DNA from: Chromera velia
Taxonomy: Eukaryota > Sar > Chromeraceae
Reading direction: 5' to 3'
NCBI GenBank assembly: GCA_018398765.1
Contig: JAHBMJ010001842.1
Coordinates: 1 to 25,417, forward strand
Length of the DNA stretch: 25,417 bases
Positions 18,578-25,417 of this stretch are shown here, piece after piece (position 1 is the first letter of the stretch; the number at the start of each line of letters is the position of its first letter). The translations under genes and the position numbers were made by a program. The notes under the pieces are model-generated. The model worked only from the letters and a program-made list of their open reading frames with translations, did not search any database and was not told the DNA's origin.

Positions 18578-18872
18578 TTATAGAATATGATAAAATTTAT
18601 TAATGTATGTTTCGGGTGTTGATGATGCAGGTTTTGGGTGTTGCTCAGGCCGACTCCCTTAAATAGAACGTACGCCGTCAGCTCATGTTAGCCGTCAGCA
18701 TACCATACTTATCTCTAGTCAGCACCTTCGTACGTGTGTGAGAGTTAGTGAGAGTTCGCTTTCCTGGCAGCTGCCACGGCTTAATTGTATCAAACGCTCT
18801 TTCCGGGGCTATCCAATATGCATGCATACCGATACGTACAACACGGTATCCCGGCCCTACATTAATAATTGA
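18578..18872. other. Host-side flank of the copia element, nothing recognised
   Basis: Mixed-composition sequence between the copia duplication and the foldback element. No coding pattern, RNA gene or repeat recognised. Confidence 0.5.
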
Positions 18873-20246
18873 ACTAGCCTGGTCTGTCAAAAAAATGAGC
18901 CGGTCAAGATTACCAGGCCCGTGAAATATCCCTGGCTTGTTAAAATAGCGTGGCCCGTCAAAATAGCCTGGCTCGTCAAAAATCCCTAGCCCATCAAACA
19001 TTTATGCCAATTTTATGGCCCGTCAAATATCCCCAACCGGATAATTTCAATTCCTAGGCATTCACCCTTTTTGCGCGCGCGCGCAATCAAGGCACTCACC
19101 CGTATAGCGTTTGGTTAATTTTTTGTTTGCGGGACCATTTTAGGTGGTGGTCTTTCCGGGGCCGGTCGCGGGGCGCGTGGTTTGTATCTAAAAGAGACAA
19201 AAGAGACATGGATCATGGGATTAGATTCTTACGCGTGCACGCGCGCGCGTGTGGCTAAAAAAAAAGGGCTTGTCCGTGAAAGCGAATCTACTATACTTAA
19301 CCCACCGAGCCTTTTTTTTTTAACCACACGCGCCTGCATACGTTTTTTTAGACATACGCGCGGGGGGGCGCGGGGGCCCCGGAAAGCTACCGCTAAAAAT
19401 GGTCCTGCAAGCGAAAAAAACATGCCGTCTACGGAAAGACCACCGCTAAAAATGGTTCCGCAAGCGAAAAATTAACTAAACACTATGGGTGAGTGCCTTG
19501 CGCGCGCCGCGCCATATATGACTCGCGCCCGCGAAAAGGATGAGTGCCTTGGAATTCAAATTATCCGGCTGGGGACATTTGACGGGCCATAAATGTTTGA
19601 CGGGCCAGGAATATTTGACGGGCCAGAGATATTTGACGGGCCAGGCTATTGTTTGACGGGCTAAGGATATTTGATGAGCCTGGCAGTCTTTGACCAGCTA
19701 TTTTTTTTTATAGGCCAGGCTAGTCTACTATACTTAATACGGTAAGCCTTTTTTTTTTAGCCACACACGTGTGCATGCGTTTTTTTAGACACAAATCCCG
19801 CGCCCAAACCATGCGCGACCGGCCCCGGAAAGACTACCGTCAAAAATGGTCTCGCAAACGAAAAATTAACTAAACGGGTAACTCCCTCGGGGTGAGTGCC
19901 TTGCGCGCGCCGCGCCATATGACTCGCGCCCGCGGAAAAGGTGAGTGCTTTGGAATTGAAATTATCCGGCTGGGGACATTTGACGGGCTATAAATGTTTG
20001 ACAGGCCAGGGATTTTTGGCGAGCCTGCTAGCCAAGCTCACTAACCAGCCTGCGTCAGGCTATTTTGACAGGCCATGTACACGCTATTTTGACGGGACTA
20101 ATGGCCGGTATGCTGGGACGTGCTATTGTATTGTATTGTATTGTGCTATACATCCATGAACCCTCAAGAAATTTTTTGATAGGCCAGGGATATGTGACGG
20201 GCCTGGTGATCTTCACCGGCTTACTTTTTTGATAGGCCAGGCTAGT
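18873..20246. mobile_element. Foldback-type element built on GACGGGCC repeats
   Basis: The outer ends (ACTAGCCTGG ... CCAGGCTAGT) pair as inverted repeats for about 75 bp. Both arms then continue with irregular tandem copies of TTTGACGGGCCAGG-like units: reverse orientation at 18880-19030, forward at 19570-19710 and 19980-20240. Inner modules are also inverted (ATTATCCGGYTGGGG, the GAGTGCCTTG / CGCGCGC block, GGCCCCGGAAAG). The centre of symmetry lies at about 19255-19320, between GTGTGGCTAAAAAAAAA and TTTTTTTTTAACCACAC. A module of about 300 bp is directly duplicated (about 19280-19640 and 19720-20015). There is no coding potential and no clear target duplication. A foldback transposon or expanded MITE is the best fit. 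Confidence 0.7.
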
Positions 20247-20249
20247 GTG

Positions 20250-20736
20250 CAATATAGTAATGGACTTTCTGGGGCCCCCGCGCGTCAGAGTCGCCGAGGA
20301 AAAATCCCGCGCGAGCTCCGTGCGAGCGGCTACGGAGATGGCATTTTGGGAAGGAAGTGCCCCCCCAGCGGATTTGCGGGATTCCCTGGCCCACAGTAAG
20401 TATAGTAGATCTGCATGCACTTCTTTCTGCATATATATACTTTCATGCTCGTCCATCACCCCGGGCGTCACCCTAAAAAATGGGGGGGGGACCACCCCAC
20501 CCGTGCCAACTGACCCCACCACCGCCACAGGCATCGACACATACGAAGGGGGAGGGTACCCCCCCTTCAAGGAAGCATTTCACCGCCGTCAACCCTCTTC
20601 TACCCCCTCCCCCCCTCTCCAGTCTTCTGATCCCATCCTGCCGCCGTCTTTTTGCCAACTCCTCCCCCCCCTTGGCTTCAAAATCGTTCCCGCCGTCACT
20701 TGGTATGGGTTTTGTCCCCGGCTGGCAATGACGAAG
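20250..20736 (+). CDS. Two candidate exons of an unknown gene
   Basis: Exon A (about 20250-20395) reads DFLGPPRVRVAEEKSRAS and on to ADLRDSLAHS, ending at a consensus donor A|GTAAGTAT. Exon B (20531-20736) follows an ACCGCCACAG acceptor in matching phase, reads IDTYEGGGYPPFKEAFHRR and later GFKIVPAVTWYGFCPRLAM, and ends at AAG|GTCAGT, after which the TCAG array begins. Phase agreement at both sites is the only support; the middle of exon B is Pro/Ser-rich low complexity. No family recognised, no start seen. It could equally be non-coding sequence with chance splice motifs. Confidence 0.28.
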
Positions 20737-20760
20737 GTCAGTCATTTTTCTACTCGAAGG

Positions 20761-21886
20761 TCCAGTCAGTCAGTCAGTCAGTCAGTCAACCAATCAGTCA
20801 GTCAGTCAGTCAGTCAGTCAGTCAACCAATCAGTCAGTCAGTCAGTCAGTATATGTACGTATGTCTATGTATACCTGTGTCTGTATCTCCTCGCTGTCAC
20901 TATCGAACGGGGCACACAGAAATATAGGCAGTGAGGGAGGCACCAAGGCAGACACACCGGCCAGCCAGTCAGTGAGTCAGTCACAAAGTCAGGCAGTCAG
21001 TCCCTCAGACACTCAGTCAGTCAGCTGGTCAATCAGTCAGTCAGTCAGTCAGTCAGTCGGTCAGTCCACCAGTCAGCCGGCAAGTCAGTCAGTCACTCAG
21101 TCAGTCAGTCAGTCAGTCACTCAGTCACTCAGTCACTCAGTCACTCAGTCACTCAGTCACTCAATCACTCAGTCAGTCAGTCAGTCAGTCAGTCAGTCAC
21201 TCAGTCAGTCAGTCAGTCAGTTAGTCAGTCAGTCAGTCAGTCAGTCAGTCATTCAGTCACTCAGTCACTCAGTCACTCAGTCACTCAGTCATTCAGTCAC
21301 TCAGTCAGTCAGTCAGTCAGTCAGTCACTCAGCCATTCAGTCAGTCAGTCAATCAGTCAGTCATTCAGTCAGTCAGTCAGTCAGCCGGTCAATCAGTCAG
21401 TCAGTCAGTCAGTCCACCAGTCAGCCGGCAAGTCAGTCAGTCACTCAGTCAGTCAATCAGTCAGTCACTCAGTCACTCAGTCATTCAGTCACTCAGTCAC
21501 TCAATCACTCAGTCAGTCAGTCAGTCAGTCAGTCAGTCAGTCAGTCAGTCAGCCGGTCAATCAGTCAGTCAGTCAGTCAGTCAATCCACCAGTCAGCCGG
21601 CAAGTCAGTCAGTCAGTCAGTCAGTCACTCAGTCAGTCACTCAGTCATTCAGTCAGCCGGTCAATCAGTCAGTCAGTCAGTTAGTCAGTTAGTCAGTCAG
21701 TCAGCCGGTCAATCAGTCAGTCAGTCAGTCAGTCAGTCAGACAGTCAATCAGTCAGTCAGTCAGTCAGTCAGTCAGTCAGTCAGTCAGTCACTCAGTCAG
21801 TCAGTCAGTCAGTCAGTCAGTCAGTCCACCAGTCAGCCGGCAAGTCAGTCAGTCAGTCAGTCAGTCAGTCAGTCAGTCAGTCAGGA
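20761..21886. repeat. TCAG tetranucleotide array with higher-order units
   Basis: About 1.1 kb of (TCAG)n with TCAC, TCAA and TCAT variants, interrupted at 20850-20960 by unrelated sequence. A 19-base interruption (CCACCAGTCAGCCGGCAAG) recurs at 21066, 21414, 21586 and 21826, with spacings of 348, 172 and 240, all multiples of four. This indicates segmental duplication within the array. The plus-strand frames give SVSQ repeats and are trivially open, because the TGA triplet occurs only on the other strand. Confidence 0.95.
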
Positions 21887-22300
21887 ATAGAGGTTTAAGG
21901 AGTAGGGGTGGCACTGCTTTACAGGGAAAGTCGCTGGCCAGGAGCTTTTGGACGTTTTGGAGAGGTGCAGATTGGACGGTTTTTCACTTCCTGTCTCACT
22001 ATCCCACTCGTTCTCGTTCAAAAGATATGCTTGCATCTCTGCATATTTTTTTCCTTCTCCGTGCAGGTGACTTGAGGGTGCATGGAGGTTTAAGCAGTGG
22101 GGGTGCTTTACAGGGAAAGTCGCTGGCCAGGAGCTTTTGAACATTTTAGAGAGGTGCAAGTTGGGCGGCTTTCCACCCCCTGTCTCACTGTCCCACTCCT
22201 TCTCGTTCAAGAGATATGCTTGCCTCTCTATAGATTTTCTTAGTTCTCCGTGCAGGTGACTTGAGGGTGCATGGAGGTGCAAGCAGTGGGGGGGTTTTGC
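21881..22300 (-). CDS. Minus-strand frame with 65/63-codon tandem repeats, unknown
   Basis: The frame is open for at least 133 codons and ends in TGA. It contains two full repeats and the start of a third (HAPSSHLHGE, QAYLLNE, EWDSETG, then LHLSK and KSSWPATFPVK in each). The DNA periods are 195 and 189 bases, both multiples of three, and the frame survives every difference between copies, which favours translation. No family recognised. It lies 0.8 kb downstream of the large minus-strand gene and could be a separate gene, a further exon, or a fossil. Confidence 0.38.
   Translation of the reverse strand, partial: AKPPHCLHLHAPSSHLHGELRKSIERQAYLLNEKEWDSETGGGKPPNLHLSKMFKSSWPATFPVKHPHCLNLHAPSSHLHGEGKKYAEMQAYLLNENEWDSETGSEKPSNLHLSKTSKSSWPATFPVKQCHPYSLNLYS
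21891..22290. repeat. Tandem repeat, periods 195 and 189 bp, 2.1 copies
   Basis: Copies start at 21891, 22086 and 22275 (AGGTTTAAG / AGGTGCAAG). Both full copies share GGGAAAGTCGCTGGCCAGGA and GTGCAGGTGACTTGAGGGTG. Confidence 0.92.
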
Positions 22301-22312
22301 AGAAGCTGCACC

Positions 22313-23077
22313 GAATTAGAAGCTGAGAGCGAGATAGTAAAGCCTGCTCGCATGCACCTTTGATACTGCAAACAAGGTTTTCAATAATAGAAAAAAAATG
22401 CGTGATGTTATGGTATTGCTACGCACATTAAAAGTGAGGCTAGGATCACTAAGTATAACTACCTTTACTTTTGATCAACAAAAAGAAATATTTATAACTT
22501 TTGAACCACAAAGAATTAGAAGCTAAAATTGAAACAGTAAAGCCTTTTTAGCTGGATCTTTTATACTGTAAACAGGTTTTTTATTACTAGGAAAAAAATG
22601 TGTGATGTTATGGTATTGTTATGTAGATTGAAAGTAAGGCTAGGTTCACTAGGTAAAACTACCTTCACTTTTAATCTACAAAAATAAATATTTATAACTT
22701 TTACACCACAAAGAATTAGAAGCTAAAATTGAAACAGTAAAGCCTTTTTACATGGATCTTTTATACTGCAAACAGGTTTTTCATTACTAGGAAAAAATGT
22801 GTGATGATGTTATGGTATTGCTATGTAGATTGAAAATAAGGCTAGGATCACTAAGTAAAACTACCTTCACTTTTAATCTACAAAAATAAATGTTTATAAC
22901 TTTTACACCACAAAGAATTAGAAGCTAAAATTGAAACAGTAAAGCCTTTTTACATGGATCTTCTATACTGCAAACAGGTTTTTCATTACTAGGAAAAAAA
23001 TGTGTGATGTTATGGTATTGTTATGTAGATTGAAAGTAAGGCTAGGATCACTAAGTATAAGTACCTTCACTTTTAAT
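22313..23077. repeat. Tandem repeat of about 200 bp, 3.8 copies, AT-rich
   Basis: Units start with GAATTAGAAGCTRA at 22313, 22513, 22713 and 22915; the last is cut at about 23077. Copies 2 to 4 are very similar to each other, while copy 1 is more diverged. Each contains GTGATGTTATGGTATTG and ACTACCTTYACTTTT. No coding pattern was seen. The array ends about 40 bp short of the stop codon of the large minus-strand gene, so it lies in that gene's 3' region. Confidence 0.93.
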
Positions 23078-23117
23078 TTTTATGCACGCAAGATCATGCT
23101 GAGATCCCATCTTTTAC

Positions 23118-25417
23118 TCAGATTGACGCCCACGCAATTTGACGGAAAACCTTCTCAAGCTCTCCCTTGGGAACATCAAAACGAATCATGTGCCGATCGA
23201 AGGGGTCCTTTGCAGAAAAATCAAAGAAATATTCCGTCCCCTCAGATTTGGTCTCTCTCTGCATCGGAAAAAGATGCACCACCACAGGATGGTGATTTAG
23301 CTCTGCATTGATTTTTCCCTTCATCATGACAAGTTTTGCCTGCTTGTATGTACTCTTCCCAGAAAGACCCCTCCCATATATAGAAAGGACCACCCAAATT
23401 CCTTGCAGCTTTGAGGCATTTTTTTTCATGTACCTGTGAGAAGAAGCGAGAAGCTGTCCCTCTTCTGTGATTTCTACAATCGACCCTCTCTCAAATTCTG
23501 ATGAGATACGAATAGCAATTAAAAGAGGCGAAGGAGCAGGGCCTTGCTCTGTCTGTGCTGTGACTGGCTGAGATGGTGCCACCCACCGAAAAAAGTGTGT
23601 CTGAGCTTTTTCTTCTCCCTTTCGGCTGCCTTTGTAGGGCTTATTCAACCCTGCTGCATCGTTCTTTGCAAAGTGGATCAATCGATTCACCGCATCTTCC
23701 TGCGACTCTGCTTCACCAATCTTTTCGAACGCATCACAAAACTTGCCCAAAGCACTCTTCTCATCCAGGGCTATCACTTGAGGCGCTTCAGACACAGGTC
23801 CTTCTCTGTCCAAAAGAGTGTCTTCCTGCATCAAAAAGTCTGTCACCACCTCCAAATTGGCCTCTCTCTGTTCGGTCTGCCCTGATACATTTACCTCTGC
23901 ATCACTGTCTTGCAACTTCCCTTCTTCGGTAAACTGATCTACAGCATTCGTTTCTCGTAAATGCTCTTCCAAAAGCCTCTGGATTTCATCAAGATTGATC
24001 TCCTCATCAACCTTGAGATCATCCTTTCCCTCAACCCCCCTCATCTCCTCTGCAAGATCATGCTCACAGCCATCATTGTCTGACAAGTCGTCGCCATCTC
24101 TGTCAAAGTCGGCAGGCCTCACTTCTTTCTCTCCGACAATGGCGTCTGCCGTCGTTTCTGCAGCCATGACGGTCGCAGCAGCAGCAGCAGCAGAAGTCTG
24201 ACCTCCCCCTCTACCACCTCTTGCAGTTCGCGTCACTTCTTTCCACACAACTGCCATCTCTTTGAAATTCTGATACTTTTGACTAGTAAACCTGGGAACA
24301 GGAATGCCAAGCTTTTCAAGTACCACTCCCACACCCTTCGTTGCTTGTTTGCTCACAACAAAACAAGTGACCTCTTCTGAAAGAAACGTTGGCAGTTTTG
24401 CTGTCTCTCTTGTGTCAAGCGTGAGCTCTCTATACCCGCTTGCCCCTTCAACACGCACAGGTGCAGCGTCGACTGACTCACCCATCCCTAAATCTCCTTT
24501 TGCTTCCTCTCTTTTTTCTCTCTCTGCCTTCTCCCTCTCCAATTTTGCCCGCGTCTCTTCCTTTAAAGTTCGTTTACGGCACAGGTCTAAGTAGCCTGCT
24601 GCTAAACACTCACGCGAGGAAGAAAGAAAGCGAACACCGCCATGGTGATGTTCGATGAGGCTGTTGTTCTTTCGCTGAGGGGTCGAAGTCTGTGCATACG
24701 TAACTGTGGATCCAATCCACGCTGAACGGTGATTCCTGCGGGTGGCCTCTGCATACCCCTCCACACTTTCAGTCAACATGCCAGAAATCCACCTAGCTCG
24801 AACGTTTTCCTCAGCCACATTCTGACTTGTTCGGTCTAATCCTTTATTCGAAAGAGAGAGATGACAATTGATTTGGAGAGCAATCTAAATGAGGAGAACA
24901 CCCGCCTTCATGAATGGATGAATGTTTTCATACTCAGCCACGGCTTTGATTGCCGCTGGGGAAGAAAACAGCCAGGTCGTAAAGTCAGAGGTGTGATCTT
25001 TTGGCCTCCACACGCGGACTGGAACAGAGGGGAGAAAAGGAAAGAGGCCTGCATCAATGAGGAAAGGGCCAATCGAGAGGAGGCGGGATCCCATTACCAC
25101 CGCACGGTGGAGGCGGGGTCCAACGGAACTGTGCGCCTACCTGAAGGCCGGCTGCTTCCAACCGGTTATCTCCAATCCTGGAGGAAGAGACCAACTGGCA
25201 CATCCTCGTCGACCCCTCATTTGCACACCTTGCCATATGAAGAGACGTGAGCCCCTTCAAGACACCCATGGTAGAAACCTTTCCTTCAAACTGAGAAAGC
25301 TCTCCGTCTTTAGAATACTTCAATGCCAGCGTGAAATACGCTGCTTGTTCTTCAACTATGAAGAATGATGGGTTGTTAGAGCTGGAAAGGTACTGGATTC
25401 CCAAACAGGGGGGGGGC
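23118..25417 (-). CDS. Large unknown gene, two exons visible, 5' end outside the window
   Basis: Exon 1 (25417-25098) reads FFIVEEQAAYFTLALKYSKD, then FEGKVSTMGVLKGLTSLHMA, and ends at a GTAATG donor. A 49-base intron (25097-25049, ending TTGATGCAG) keeps phase. Exon 2 (25048-23118) runs 643 codons to TGA 23118-23120. It is continuous only if TAG 24885-24887 (VLLI-TAG-IALQ) is sense; the standard code would split it into two frames. Exon 2 has a charged helix (RTLKEETRAKLEREKAEREK, about 24550), a short poly-Ala run from a GCA/GCT triplet tract (about 24175-24193), an acidic middle, and a folded-looking C-terminus (LIAIRISSEFERGSIVEITE; GIWVVLSIYGRGLSGKSTY; FFDFSAKDPFDRHMIRFDV). No family recognised, no signal peptide or membrane span visible. 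With no internal TGA or frameshift it looks like a living gene. Confidence 0.75.

Noticed and set aside
18678-19001. 107-residue minus-strand frame with repeated F-D-G-P-G-Y
   Set aside because: The repeat pattern is the translation of the GACGGGCC units in the left arm of the foldback element.
20055-20570. 171-residue minus-strand frame
   Set aside because: It runs straight through the end of the foldback element and antisense to the better-supported exon candidates; its composition follows the GACGGGCC units.
20861-21898. 345-residue plus-strand frame rich in SVSQ
   Set aside because: It is a translation of the TCAG microsatellite. Four codons per 12 bases with no stop possible on this strand makes it open by composition, not by selection.
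22313-23077. CRISPR-like or satellite-RNA array
   Set aside because: Units are contiguous 200-bp tandem copies with no constant-repeat/variable-spacer pattern, and the sequence is eukaryotic.

Overview
This is eukaryotic nuclear DNA, dominated by nested transposable elements. It has spliceable introns, LTR and non-LTR retrotransposons, DNA transposons with target-site duplications, and long microsatellites. The most important observation concerns the genetic code. In every recognisable reading frame, TAA and TAG sit inside conserved coding sequence and the frame carries on without interruption, while the natural ends of the readable frames are TGA. I count about 28 in-frame TAR codons across the copia gag-pol, the LINE, an OTU-domain gene, a short spliced gene and a long unknown gene. 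One TAG falls where the conserved Gln of the copia RNase H tail (Q-x-A-D-x-x-T-K) is expected. The simplest reading is UAA/UAG = Gln with UGA as the only stop. That code is known in some ulvophyte green algae, ciliates, hexamitid diplomonads and oxymonads; which lineage this is remains inference. Standard-code gene calls chop these genes into fragments.

Layout. 1-3778: two tandem copies of a 5'-truncated LINE 3' end, minus strand, with an assembly N in copy 1. 3951-18577: one Ty1/copia LTR retrotransposon on the minus strand, with two LTRs and a 5-bp target duplication CTGAA. Three younger elements sit inside it. The first is a 4.95-kb inverted-repeat element (5722-10668, duplication AACC) carrying two divergent spliced genes, one with an OTU-type protease domain. 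The second is a 1.28-kb hAT element (10759-12040, duplication ATGAGCCT) that keeps a BED-finger-like first exon. The third is a 648-bp inverted-repeat element inside gag (16656-17303). Removing the first two, plus one copy of each duplication, restores the reverse-transcriptase frame exactly. The stretch 15.1-16.4 kb inside the copia is not resolved.

18573-23100: a foldback element built on a GACGGGCC motif (18873-20246), two candidate plus-strand exons, a 1.1-kb TCAG tetranucleotide array, a minus-strand frame with 65/63-codon tandem repeats, and four copies of a 200-bp AT-rich repeat. 23118-25417: a large two-exon minus-strand gene of unknown function that runs off the right edge. It needs one TAG read as an amino acid and ends in TGA.

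The copia insertion is old: its LTRs have diverged and it contains three later insertions and a few internal TGA codons. The OTU element and the gene at the right edge look least decayed. No rRNA, tRNA or CRISPR array was recognised.
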